From Perilla frutescens (lineage: Eukaryota > Streptophyta > Magnoliopsida > Lamiales > Lamiaceae): DNA of 64,000 nt. Where the stretch lies: positions 57,525,001 to 57,589,000 of the forward strand of contig BRKX01000007.1 of the NCBI GenBank assembly GCA_026008535.1. The letters are read 5' to 3'. This document shows, piece by piece, positions 54,205 to 64,000 of this stretch. Within the stretch, counting starts at the first letter, position 1. The number at the start of each line of letters is the position of its first letter. The translations under genes and the position numbers were made by a program. The notes beneath the pieces are model-generated. The model saw only the letters and a program-made list of their open reading frames with translations, had not been told where the DNA came from and ran no database searches.

Positions 54205-57200
54205 AGAAGATCGAATGCTCTACAACATGCATTCCAGAATTTGAAGGCCTTCACGATCCCGATATCTATCTTGATTGGGAACGTAAGGTAGAGAAGATTT
54301 TCGCATGTTATGATTTTTCAGAAGCTAAAAAGGTGCAGCTAGCATGCTTGGAGTTTAAAGGCTACGCAGCCACTTGGTGGGAAATGCAGCAAGAAAGAAG
54401 ACGAAGGAACCGAAATCCGCCCATAGACAATTGGGAGGAGATGAAAGGATTCTTGCGTGGACGCTTCATTCCAGTCCACTATGAAAGAGAGCTTGAGAAG
54501 AAGTTCAACCGGATCAAGCAAGGCACCCGTTCGATTGAAGAATACCACAAAGAGCTCGAAACAGCCCTGAATCGAGTCGGGAAGGAGGAGACCTTAAATG
54601 CTACCATCATTCGGTACATTGAAGGTATGAATCCTGACATTGCCTGTGAAGTCGAACTCAAGGAGTTCACCAGCATAGAGAGAATGGTGCAGTACGCATC
54701 AATCATGGAAAAGCAGTTGCGAGAAGGCCGCCGTCGATCCAGTCATGGTGCAGCCCCTACTCGATCATCTTGGAGTAAAGGTACACCTTCCACATCACCT
54801 TCTACTCCTTCTACTGATTCCACACGACCCCGAGGTCAGTCCGGCCCTCCGGAACGCCGTTTCGACCGTTCTACACCGCAAGCAAGCCGTAGACCCGAGT
54901 CTACACCCAGGCCACCATTCCAACGGCCCAATCAGTCCACTCCAGCATCAAATACAGCCCCTAGTCGAGCCCGTGACATCCAGTGTCATAAATGCCAAGG
55001 TTGGGGACATTTTCAGAACCAGTGTCCAAACCGGCGCATTCTGTTCCTCAATGAATCAGCCAGTGAAGATGAAGAGGAGCCTCAGGAGGCTGCCCATGAA
55101 GCAGTTGAGGTCCCTGAAGTCGAGCCAGATGATGATGAAGTCGAGCTACCTCATGTCAGCTTGGTTTCTATTCGCAGTCTGAACATCAACCGTGAAGACG
55201 AAGAGCAATCGCAACGAGAGAACATCTTCTACACTCGAGTTGCCATCAAAGATCAGACTTGTGCTATGATCATCAACAGTGGGAGTGTAATCAACGCAAT
55301 CAGCCAGTATGCCATTGATAAACTCGCTCTCACCACAACAAAGCATCCAAAACCGTACAAGTTGCAGTGGCTTACTGACAGAGGATCCATTCGAGTGACA
55401 GGTCAGGTACATGTTACTTTTACTAAAGGTCGCTATTCTGACATTGTTCTTTGTGATGTTATTCCTATGGAAGCAGCCCATATACTTTTATGAAGACCGT
55501 GGCAGTTCGACAGAAAAGCGGTTCACGATGGGTTAGCCAACACCTACTCGATTACTCGAGATGGTCGAATCACTGTGCTTAAGCCACTCACTCCTAAAGC
55601 CGTTGCAGAGGATCAAGAAAGGATGCAAGAAAGATTCAAGCAAGAACGGGCAAAACAAGCCGCAGCCGCAGCCCGAACCAGTTCGGCCGCCACCTCTCAG
55701 CCGAACACAACACCAAGTTCGACCAATACAGCCCCTAAGGCGTCTCCCAATGATGCCTTAGCTCGTGGAAAAACACCCGGACCAGCTCCAAGTCAAGAGA
55801 AGAATCGATCCTTGTTCATCTCAGTTAAAGGCGTAGAGAAAGCACTAAAAGCAGGTTTACCTTTCGTTCTTTTATCTTATAAGGACAGTGCTACTAATGG
55901 TGTTTCTTTGCCTTGTGATGTGCAGCCACTTATGGAGGAGTTCGCGGATGTGTTCCCGGAAGAGATTCCAAGTGGATTACCTCCAGTTCGTGGGATCGAG
56001 CACCAGATCGACTTCGTACCCGGCGCCATCTTGCCCAACCGACCGGCGTACCGCACGTCCCCTGAAGAGAGATCGATCGCCAAGTGAAGGAGTTTCTAGA
56101 GAAGAAGCAAATCCGAGAGTCGATGAGCCCTTGTGCAGTTCCAGTCATTCTAGTGCCCAAGAAGAACAACGAATGGAGAATGTGCATGGATTGCCGCGCC
56201 ATCATCAAAATAACAGTTAAGTACATATTTCCTATCCCTAGACTTGATGATATGCTAGATGAATTAAGTGGTTCTCATGTGTTTTCTAAGATAGATTTGA
56301 GATCTGGTTATTTTCAAGTTAGAATGCATGAAGGGGATGAATGAAAAACTGCGTTTAAGACAAAGCATTGTTTGTATGAGTGGTTAGTTATGCCTTTTGG
56401 TCTCACTAATGCACCGAGCACGTTTATGAGATTAATGAATCATGTTTTGCGTGATGTGATTGATAAATTTGTGGTTGTCTACTTTGATGATATCTTGATT
56501 TACAGTCACAATGCACAGGCGCACATAGATCATCTTAGGCGTGTTTTCTGTCTTCTGCGTGATGCTAAGTTGTATGGAAACTTGTCTAAATGTTCTTTTT
56601 GCATGGATGAAGTCGTGTTTCTAGGCTTTGTCGTTAGTTCACGAGGTATTGGGGTAGACCGTTCCAAAATCAAAGCGATTGAGGAATGGCCAACCCCAAA
56701 AAACGCCTCTGAGGTTCGATCATTCCATGGTCTAGCTGGGTTTTACCGTCGTTTTGTACGGGATTTCTCCAGTATAGCCGCCCCTCTTACTGAGCTAAGT
56801 AAGAAAGATCGGAAATTTGAGTGGGGTAAACAACAAGAGCATGCTTTTAATACTTTGAAGTCATTGTTATGTTCTGCTCCTGTTTTGTGTTTACCTGATT
56901 TTTCTAAGACTTTTGAGATCGAGTGTGATGCCTCCGGGATACGTATTGGTGCTGTTTTGATGCAGGAAAAACGCCCCGTGGCATACTTCAGTGAGAAGTT
57001 AAATGGCGCCTCCCTTAGGTACTCCACGTACGATAAAGAGCTCTACGCTTTGAAGCGTGCGTTGGACACATAGCAGCACTATCTTTGGCCTAAGGAGTTC
57101 GTCATCCGCACGGATCATGAAAGCTTGAAGCACTTGAAAGGGCAAAACAATCTGAACAAGAGACATGCGAGATGGGTCGAGTTCATCGAGTCTTTTCCGT

Positions 57201-58776
57201 ATGTTATCAAGTACAAGAAAGGCGAGGAAAACGTGGTCGTCGATGCCCTATCAAGAAGGTACGCTCTTTTGAACTTAATGCATGCTAAGATGCTTGGTTT
57301 TGAGTCTATTAAAGCACTGTATGTTGAGGACGCCTATTTCAGCCCCATCTATGCTTCATGTAGCTCGAAATCTAGATCATTTGATGGGTATTATGTGCAT
57401 GATGGTTTCTTGTTCAAAGAGTCGAAATTATGCATCCCTACTTGTTCTATGTGTGAGTTATTAGTGTTAGAATCGCATGCGGGAGGTTTAATGGGTCACT
57501 TTGGTGTGCATAAGACATTGAACTTTCCGCATAACACTTCTTTTGGCCGCATATGCGTAAGGATGTAGAAAATGTGTGTAGTCATTGCATTACTTGTCGT
57601 CAAGCTAAGTCCACTTCACACCCTTTTGGTTTATATTCGCCCCTACCCGCCCCTTCTTCTCCTTGGATTGATATTTCTATGGATTTCATCTTAGGATTGC
57701 CTAGATCTAGATCGGGTAAGGATTCTGTGTTTGTTGTAGTTGATAGGTTTTCCAAAATGGCTCATTTCATTGCATGTAGGAAAACTGATGATGCTATACA
57801 TGTTGCCAACTTGTTCTTTGTGCATGTTGTTAGATTGCATGGAATTCCTCGTACTATTGTTAGTGATAGGGATTCTAAGTTTTTAGGACATTTCTGGCGT
57901 GTTTTGTGGGGAAAATTAGGTACTAAGTTATTGTTTTCTACTGCATGTCATCCACAAACCGATGGTCAAACTGAGGTTGTGAATCGCACTTTAGGAGCTT
58001 TACTTAGATCTCTAATTAAGAATAACTTGAAGTCATGGGAAGAATGTCTACCATATGCTGAATTTGCTTATAATCGTGTTGTGCATTCTTCTACTAACAT
58101 GTCTCCTTTTGAGGTTGTTTACGGATTTAATCCGTTAACTCCTACTGATTTGTTGCCTTTACCCGTTGAGCATCTAACGAGTGTTAAAGGTATGAAAAGA
58201 GCTGAATTCATTCAAGAGATGCATGAGAAGGTACGTGCCCGGATTGAGCATCAAGGCTCACGGATCGCCGCCGCACGCAACACAAGGCATAAACGTGTCA
58301 TCTTCCAGCCCGGTGATCGTGTTTGGGTTCATTTAATCTCCGGCCGATTTCCTAACTTGAGGAAGTCCAAGTTGTCGCCCCGTGGAGATGGTCCCTTCAC
58401 TGTTCTAAGTCGAGTCAATGACAATGCATACCGCATTGATCTACCTGGTGAGTATAAGTGTTCTTCTACGTTTAATGTTGCTGATTTATCTCCTTTTGTT
58501 GCAGATGAATTCGACCATGATGAGGATCCAAATTCGAGGACGAATTCTTTTCAGCAGGCGGGGAATGATGAGGACATCCGTAGCAATGAGGAAGTCAATG
58601 AAGAGCTTCAATTCAAAGGACCCGTCACAAGACTACGAGCTAAGAAGTTGCAAGATTATTTGCAAGCCACAATTCGCAAGAAGCTTGAAGAAGAAGACGG
58701 CGTACAAGGAAGCTTGAAAATGATGAACTTGTTGACATTGGAAGATGGAGATCAAGACATGGAGAACACAATATGA
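54205..58776 (+). pseudogene. gag-pol: A2 gag-pol, remaining part, decayed
   Basis: Resumes Gag after solo LTR K (AGAAGATCGAATGCTC). An 8-nt deletion near 54231 shifts frame before IPEFEG. Gag core, knuckle (CHKCQGWGHFQNQC near 55000), protease (INSGS near 55275, where Asn replaces the catalytic Asp), then TGA at 55491, a 7-nt deletion near 56065, TGA at 56342 (Trp expected), RT YFDDILIYS (near 56485), RNase H, TAG at 57071 (Trp expected), a frameshift near 57525, then a full integrase (HHCC partly damaged; SMDFILGLP, VSDRDSKFL, HPQTDGQTEVVN) and the C-terminal tail NSRTNSFQQAGND, GPVTRLRAKKLQ, ending at 58776 inside the LTR. It shows the complete 3' coding end of the A family. Confidence 0.88.
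58552..58565 (+). other. Polypurine tract of element A2
   Basis: CAGCAGGCGGGGAA directly before the 3' LTR; it encodes part of SFQQAGN. Confidence 0.75.
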
Positions 58777-59010
58777 AGATGTGCATGTGTGCAAATGGAC
58801 GTGTGCATGAGCTTGAAGTGAAGAAGGATCGGCCGAAATAGAGCAAGACCAATTTTCGGTCCTTGTGTTATTTTATCTAGTAGTTATTTTATTTTGGACT
58901 ATAGTATTTATTTTATTTAATTATACTATAGTTAGGATCAGTTTTATTTAATTAAAATAGGGTAATTTTCGGTCATGTCAAAGTCATAGTTTGACTAGGA
59001 TTTTAGATAA
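58566..59010 (+). repeat. A2 3' LTR, first part
   Basis: TGATGAGGACATCCG... as at 35483. It encodes the last 70 residues of pol, then is interrupted at GATAA by element H. The rest should lie right of the window. Confidence 0.88.
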
Positions 59011-60080
59011 TGATGTGACCCAGACAAGATATCTAAGCCAAATCAACAGAACACGTAGCGGAAGACTTAAGAATCGAACAACGTCAGCGAGAAAGGAAGG
59101 AAAAATCCGACTAAAAAAGATAGGAATTTTGGACTCGAATATAGATAGAACTTACTAGGATAGTTTGTGGAAGATAGGAGGCGGACGAGTAGTGTCTTGT
59201 GGATGAAGGTAGTGGCGTCGAGATGTAGATGATAGGTAGAATGGATTGGAACTTCAGCTGAACCCCGGCTTCAAGAGACGAAACGCAGCTACTTCGATCT
59301 TCTCCGATTTGTTAGCAATTCTCCCAAGTACTCGTTGTACCCTGAAGAACTTGAATAAGACTATTGAATTGCTAGATCAATAGAATTGTATTTGATCAAC
59401 CAAAGGATCGATAAATGTGATCAACCAAAGGATCGGTGAGACAATTGAGAAATTAACTCTTTATTTCATGCAACGTCTCAATTATGAATGTCACATGGTG
59501 CTCCTATTTATAGGAGTGTATATGGACAAAAATTAAACCTAAAATCTAGTAGAAATCGAAAATCTAAGAGTTCTAGTCAAACTAGAATAAAATCAAAAGT
59601 TACCAAAAATAAGATAAGAAAAATCTATCTAAATCTAACTAGATAAGGATAAATCCCAACAACTTGGGCCTTCATAAATCTCACCTGTTGGACCTTCAAA
59701 TTAACACAATATGGGCTGCAATTTATCATAAATAATTCGTGGCCCATATCATGTATTATTCTTGCCACCTTTGCATGAAAAACAGCAACTCCCGATTTCC
59801 CATGCAAACGCGTATAACTTTTAATGCACACGTCCAAATGGCGTCATTCTTCTTCTCACGTCTTCATGCTTCCTTCTTCATCATCTATGGAAAGCATGGT
59901 GATCAATCTCGGGCTGAATATTTGATCTTCATGGGCTGCCCAAAATATCCGAATATTTTCATGCACTTGTGTTCTTCAAATCTTGATCTCCAATCTTTAA
60001 TCTTGAACAACATGATTATCTTTGAAGCTCTCAATGGCATTCTTGGATTTGATTCTTTTATGCTTTTCGGGTTCGTATCA
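59011..60080 (-). repeat. LTR 1 of element H
   Basis: 1070 bp, TGATGTGACCCAGACAAG...CGGGTTCGTATCA, with a doubled TGATCAACCAAAGGATCG (59393-59410 and 59418-59435) and CCTATTTATAGG near 59503. Confidence 0.9.
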
Positions 60081-61270
60081 TTCCCCTCCTCTTGAAAAGA
60101 ATTCGTCCTCGAATTCAAATCTCTAGGATCAAAGATGAACACGAAATGAACATCAATCTCTTTTTGCACAAGATCAATAACATGGGGCACATCTTTAGCA
60201 ACCTGTAAAATAAAGATATCAAGAGAAAATGGTTGACAAATGATGTTAGAATTCGACTGCGTCTCCATGCTAGCTTGATCGAGGTCCATATGATCTACGA
60301 TCATTTCCTCATGGATGTCGGTTTCCTCTTCAAAACAAAGCTGCATCTCCATCAATTTCTCAACTACTTCAACTTCCTCAACTGTATCATCGATCTCCAT
60401 TTCTTCTATAGGTGCATCAACTGAAATTGTTACCTCAAAAGTAGAATCTTCTTTGATGGCAACGATCTCAGATGGTAACTCAATGTAGATCTCCTCTTGA
60501 ATGTCACTGGCTTGGTTTGGCATATCCATGACCAGCTGGACTGGTGATGCAGGCCGTGTAGGTGGTACATAGGTATGTAGAAACTCCTCAAATGACTCAG
60601 GTTCGCTCCAATTGAACGGATGTCTTGTGGTTGAGTGGTCCGCTTGGTGTTGAACTCTAGGTGACAACTCTATATTTGACTCTACTTGAACCACTTCATT
60701 TTGCAGACTCTCCAACCACTTCTCTATCTCAATGGCATATTGCACCATGTCTTTCAACTTGTCGAAGTGATACAATGCTACCTTTTCTCGGATTTCCCTT
60801 CGTAGACCAGCTAGAAATCTATCCACGGTATCTTCTGGATATTCTTCTACATCAGCTCGTCTCATGGCTTCAATCATTTTGTGGTAGTAGTCATTTACAC
60901 TTCGATCTCTTTGCCTAAGCTTGTATAGCTTTTCCTCCAACTCCCATTGGTAGTGGTCTGGAATGAAGCGTTTCCGCATCAAATCTTTCAACTCACGCCA
61001 TGTGTCGATAGGTGGAAGGTGATCTCGGTGGCATCGATCTTGCTGGAATTCCCACCATGTTGCTGCATAGTCTTTAAACTCCAATGTGGCTAATTGCACC
61101 TTCTTTGGCTCGGGGAAGTAGTAGTACTTAAAGATCTTATCAACTCTGCGTTCCCAATCTAGGTACACTTCTGGATCGTATAGACCTTCGAACTCTGGGA
61201 TGGTTATCTTGTTGCGGTGTAGACCATCGGCATCTCTGAATCGATTCGGGCAGACTCGGACCGGATCCAT
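59903..61270 (-). CDS. gag: Gag fusion protein of non-autonomous element H, copy 1
   Basis: Open frame of 455 codons from 61270 (MDPVRVCPNRFRD). Gag core (IPEFEGLYDPEVYLDWE near 24, DYAATWWEFQQDRCHRD near 68, YHFDKLKDMVQYA), then a Glu-rich segment with no zinc knuckle, then a middle part shared with B and G: QASM, SNIICQPFSLDIFILQV, LVQKEIDVHFVFIFDP, then NSRTNSFQEEGND over the polypurine tract. The LTR-encoded tail is NPRMPLRASK and IKDWRSRFEE; the GPxTRxRA core of the CR-like motif is reduced to the RAS remnant. No protease, RT, RNase H or integrase. The order with intact frame in two copies suggests a real passenger Gag. Confidence 0.82.
   Translation of the reverse strand: MDPVRVCPNRFRDADGLHRNKITIPEFEGLYDPEVYLDWERRVDKIFKYYYFPEPKKVQLATLEFKDYAATWWEFQQDRCHRDHLPPIDTWRELKDLMRKRFIPDHYQWELEEKLYKLRQRDRSVNDYYHKMIEAMRRADVEEYPEDTVDRFLAGLRREIREKVALYHFDKLKDMVQYAIEIEKWLESLQNEVVQVESNIELSPRVQHQADHSTTRHPFNWSEPESFEEFLHTYVPPTRPASPVQLVMDMPNQASDIQEEIYIELPSEIVAIKEDSTFEVTISVDAPIEEMEIDDTVEEVEVVEKLMEMQLCFEEETDIHEEMIVDHMDLDQASMETQSNSNIICQPFSLDIFILQVAKDVPHVIDLVQKEIDVHFVFIFDPRDLNSRTNSFQEEGNDTNPKSIKESNPRMPLRASKIIMLFKIKDWRSRFEEHKCMKIFGYFGQPMKIKYSARD
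60081..60098 (-). other. Polypurine tract of element H, copy 1
   Basis: In sense CTTTTCAAGAGGAGGGGAA before LTR 1. The identical tract recurs at 62937-62954. Confidence 0.8.
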
Positions 61271-61844
61271 CTAACTTGATGATGTGGGGCTGTTGTATGA
61301 ATGGTGTAGGTAAACCGGTTATTTTGGTGTATGGTGTATGTGTGTATGGACTATGTGGTGTATAAGGTGAACTGGGTGTATATGGAAGAGATGAAATTTT
61401 CGAGCCTAGAGAGTGTATGGATCGAAAATATGGGTGGATAAGGGTGGAAGATTTGATTAGATATGGATGAGGATGGAAAGATCTTGAATAGATGTAGATT
61501 ATGATGAAATCTATCTAAACAAGGAAGAAAATCTAATGGATGAGGAAAAAGGATTTTGGATGTGTTTGACCAATGTGAACACAATCTAAAGATCCCTAAA
61601 AATAAGGAAACAAATCTAAACACAAGGTAAAATCGAATCCAACAAGAATTTAAATCTGATTTTCATTTTTTTTTTTTCGGCAACTTTTTTTTTTCATTTT
61701 TTTTAGCCGATGTCTTTTGCTCCTTTTTTTTTCAATGAATATGAATCAGATTACAAAAGACTCGATACAAAAATTAAATGGCACGTACGATAGATAACTG
61801 ACACGTATTTGACACGTCGGATTGAACCACGACCAGCAGCGCTG
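61271..61844 (-). other. Leader of element H, copy 1
   Basis: No gene. GGTGTATG-type octamers at about 61315-61385 and plus-strand T tracts at 61667-61732 (A-rich in sense) before the primer site, as in element F. Confidence 0.55.
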
Positions 61845-61861
61845 ACGTGGCTCTGATACCA
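61845..61861 (-). other. Primer binding site of element H, tRNA-Met
   Basis: In sense TGGTATCAGAGCCACGT, identical to element F. Confidence 0.85.
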
Positions 61862-61867
61862 AATTTA

Positions 61868-62936
61868 TGATGTGACCCAGACAAGATATCTAAGCCAAAT
61901 CAACAGAACATGTAGCGGAAGACTTAAGAATCGAACAACGTCAGCGAGAAAGGAAGGAACAATCCGACTAAAAAAGATAGGAATTTTGGACTCGAATATA
62001 GATAGAACTTACTAGGATAGTTTGTGGAAGATAGGAGGCGGACGAGTAGTGTCTTGTGGATGAAGGTAGTGGCGTCGAGATGTAGATGATAGGTAGAATG
62101 GATTGGGACTTCAGCTGAACCCCGGCTTCAAGAGATGAAACGCAGCTACTTCGATCTTCTCCGATTTGTTAGCAATTCTCCCAAGTACTCGTTGTACCCT
62201 GAAGAACTTGAATAAGACTATTGAATTGCTAGATCAATAGAATTGTATTTGATCAACCAAAGGATCGATAAATGTGATCAACCAAAGGATCGGTGAGACA
62301 ATTGAGAAATTAACTCTTTATTTCATGCAACATCTCAATTATGAATGTCACATGGTGCTCCTATTTATAGGAGTGTATATGGACAAAAAATAAACCTAAA
62401 ATCTAGTAGAAATCGAAAATCTAAGAGTTCTAGTCAAACTAGAATAAAATCAAAAGTTACCAAAAATAAGATAAGAAAAATCTATCTAAATCTAACTAGA
62501 TAAGGATAAATCCCAACAACTTGGGCCTTCATAAATCTCGCCTGTTGGACCTTCAAATTAACACAATATGGGCTGCAATTTATCATAAATAATTCGTGGC
62601 CCATATCATGTATTATTCTTGCCACCTTTGCATGAAAAACAGCAACTCTCGATTTCCCATGCAAACGCGTATAACTTTTAATGCACACGTCCAAATGGCG
62701 TCATTCTTCTTCTCACGTCTTCATGCTTCCTTCTTCATCATCTATGGAAAGCATGGTGATCAATCTCGGGCTGAATATTTGATCTTCATGGCTGCCCAAA
62801 ATATCCGAATATTTTCATGCACTTGTGTTCTTCAAATCTTGATCTTCAATCTTTAATCTTGAACAACATGATTATCTTTGAAGCTCTCAATGGCATTCTT
62901 GGATTTGATTCTTTTATGCTTTTCGGGTTCGTATCA
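61868..62936 (-). repeat. LTR 2 of element H, shared by both tandem bodies
   Basis: 1069 bp. It differs from LTR 1 by about ten substitutions and one base (TCATGGCTGCC in place of TCATGGGCTGCC). It is both the 5' LTR of body 1 and the 3' LTR of body 2. Confidence 0.9.
62360..62371 (-). promoter_or_regulatory. TATA box of element H LTR 2
   Basis: In sense CCTATAAATAGGAGCACC. Confidence 0.5.
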
Positions 62937-64000
62937 TTCCCCTCCTCTTGAAAAGAATTCGTCCTCGAATTCAAATCTCTAGGATCAAAGATGAACACGA
63001 AATGAACATCAATCTCTTTTTGCACAAGATCAATAACATGGGGCACATCTTTAGCAACCTGTAAAATAAAGATATCAAGAGAAAATGGTTGACAAATGAT
63101 GTTAGAATTCGACTGCGTCTCCATGCTAGCTTGATCGAGGTCCATATGATCTACGATCATTTCCTCATGGATGTCGGTTTCCTCTTCAAAACAAAGCTGC
63201 ATCTCCATCAATTTCTCAACTACTTCAACTTCCTCAACTGTATCATCGATCTCCATTTCTTCTATAGGTGCATCAACTGAAATTGTTACCTCAAAAGTAG
63301 AATCTTCTTTGATGGCAACGATCTCAGATGGTAACTCAACGTAGATCTCCTCTTGAATGTCACTGGCTTGGTTTGGCATATCCATGACCAGCTGGACTGG
63401 TGATGCAGGCCGTGTAGGTGGTACATAGGTATGTAGAAACTCCTCAAATGACTCAGGTTCGCTCCAATTGAACGGATGTCTTGTGGTTGAGTGGTCCGCT
63501 TGGTGTTGAACTCTAGGTGACAACTCTATATTTGACTCTACTTGAACCACTTCATTTTGCAGACTCTCCAACCACTTCTCTATCTCAATGGCATATTGCA
63601 CCATGTCTTTCAACTTGTCGAAGTGATACAATGCTACCTTTTCTCGGATTTCCCTTCGTAGACCAGCTAGAAATCTATCCACGGTATCTTCTGGATATTC
63701 TTCTACATCAGCTCGTCTCATGGCTTCAATCATTTTGTGGTAGTAGTCATTTACACTTCGATCTCTTTGCCTAAGCTTGTATAGCTTTTCCTCCAACTCC
63801 CATTGGTAGTGGTCTGGAATGAAGCGTTTCCGCATCAAATCTTTCAACTCACGCCATGTGTCGATAGGTGGAAGGTGATCTCGGTGGCATCGATCTTGCT
63901 GGAATTCCCACCATGTTGCTGCATAGTCTTTAAACTCCAATGTGGCTAATTGCACCTTCTTTGGCTCGGGGAAGTAGTAGTACTTAAAGATCTTATCAAC
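62846..64000 (-). CDS. gag: Gag fusion protein of element H, copy 2, N-terminus outside the window
   Basis: Collinear with copy 1 and open to the edge; 63955-64000 still reads KIFKYYYFPEPKK. The Gag core (DYAATWWEFQQDRC), acidic middle, LVQKEIDVHFVFIFDP and NSRTNSFQEEGND are present. The tail stops at IKD at 62846, shorter than copy 1, because G-to-A in LTR 2 (GATCTTCAATC for GATCTCCAATC) turns the Trp of IKDWRSRF into a stop. Differences elsewhere are rare (for example YVELPSE for YIELPSE). Confidence 0.8.
   Translation of the reverse strand, partial: VDKIFKYYYFPEPKKVQLATLEFKDYAATWWEFQQDRCHRDHLPPIDTWRELKDLMRKRFIPDHYQWELEEKLYKLRQRDRSVNDYYHKMIEAMRRADVEEYPEDTVDRFLAGLRREIREKVALYHFDKLKDMVQYAIEIEKWLESLQNEVVQVESNIELSPRVQHQADHSTTRHPFNWSEPESFEEFLHTYVPPTRPASPVQLVMDMPNQASDIQEEIYVELPSEIVAIKEDSTFEVTISVDAPIEEMEIDDTVEEVEVVEKLMEMQLCFEEETDIHEEMIVDHMDLDQASMETQSNSNIICQPFSLDIFILQVAKDVPHVIDLVQKEIDVHFVFIFDPRDLNSRTNSFQEEGNDTNPKSIKESNPRMPLRASKIIMLFKIKD

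Larger units (their letters stand above)
35483..59010 (+). mobile_element. CRM-clade element A2, plus strand, split by later insertions
   Basis: The 5' LTR is in three parts (35483-35911, 45106-45375, 50076-50614; about 1238 bp joined, as in element A). Primer site 50621-50637, leader to 51539, gag-pol 51540-58776 (interrupted by solo LTRs K and J), polypurine tract 58552-58565, and 3' LTR from 58566, cut at 59010 by element H. It is inserted into the gag of A'. Stops and frameshifts make it non-functional. Confidence 0.88.
59011..64000 (-). mobile_element. Non-autonomous CRM element H in tandem, right end outside the window
   Basis: Order on the plus strand: LTR 59011-60080, body 60081-61867, LTR 61868-62936, body again from 62937 to the edge. 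The second body starts with the same polypurine tract and gene end as the first, with very few differences. A normal insertion would show target DNA after the second LTR, so this is an LTR-body-LTR-body(-LTR) tandem. Inserted into the A2 3' LTR; the left flank is GATAA. Confidence 0.88.

Noticed and set aside
60061..60100. Zinc knuckle in the passenger Gags
   Set aside because: Cys residues such as DECNQEE and QLCFEEE do not follow CX2CX4HX4C; I conclude the knuckle is absent.
1..64000. Host protein-coding genes, prokaryotic operons, CRISPR
   Set aside because: All long frames have retrotransposon domains or are their antisense shadows.

Overview
This window looks like nuclear DNA of a flowering plant, probably a eudicot. 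I found no host gene, no tRNA or rRNA gene, no CRISPR array and no satellite array. Almost every base belongs to LTR retrotransposons of three lineages: Athila-type Ty3/gypsy, SIRE/Maximus-type Ty1/copia, and a large group of Ty3/gypsy chromoviruses that I assign to the CRM (centromeric retrotransposon) clade. The CRM call rests on LTRs running TGATR...TATCA or TCA, a tRNA-Met primer site, one gag-pol frame, and an integrase tail that crosses the polypurine tract and ends inside the 3' LTR with a GPxTRxRAKxLQ (CR-like) motif. Such a mixture suggests centromeric or pericentromeric heterochromatin; that is an inference.

Layout. 1-10405: an Athila element on the minus strand (3' part, env-position ORF, gag-pol with one nonsense codon, tRNA-Asp primer site, 5' LTR) inserted into a SIRE copia element on the plus strand (10406-17884: decayed pol, broken env-like ORF, 3' LTR). 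17885-19847: a minus CRM LTR (called D) with a plus solo LTR (E) inside it. 19848-20460: copia gag scrap. 20461-26617: CRM element A (minus; gag to mid-integrase open, 3' end lost). 26618-28895: rearranged LTR pieces forming a 507-bp inverted repeat.

28896 to the window end is one nested stack. The outermost is a decayed A-type copy (A', minus; 28896-29092 and 33398-35482). Into it went non-autonomous element B (29093-33397) and plus-strand element A2 (from 35483). The 5' LTR of A2 was split by solo LTR S (35912-45100), itself split by the nearly intact element F (36998-44948), and by non-autonomous element G (45376-50070). The A2 gag was split by solo LTR K (51926-54199), which holds solo LTR J (52113-53300). 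The A2 3' LTR was split by non-autonomous element H, which runs as a tandem LTR-body-LTR-body from 59011 off the right edge. Six insertions (B, S, F, G, K, J) carry perfect 5-bp target duplications, so their order is fixed by the sequence.

The most interesting content is the set B, G and H. These elements lack protease, RT, RNase H and integrase, and have no zinc knuckle, yet keep one open frame that fuses the Gag core to a conserved acidic middle region and then to the LTR-encoded tail. In B and G the tail keeps the CR-like motif. Their primer-site variants pair them with specific autonomous families (B with A; G and H with F), as expected for passengers mobilised in trans. A, A2 and F also share a splice-acceptor-like site next to the gag ATG, and all examined CRM LTRs share a GTAAGT donor-like site, which predicts a roughly 1-kb intron in the 5' leader.
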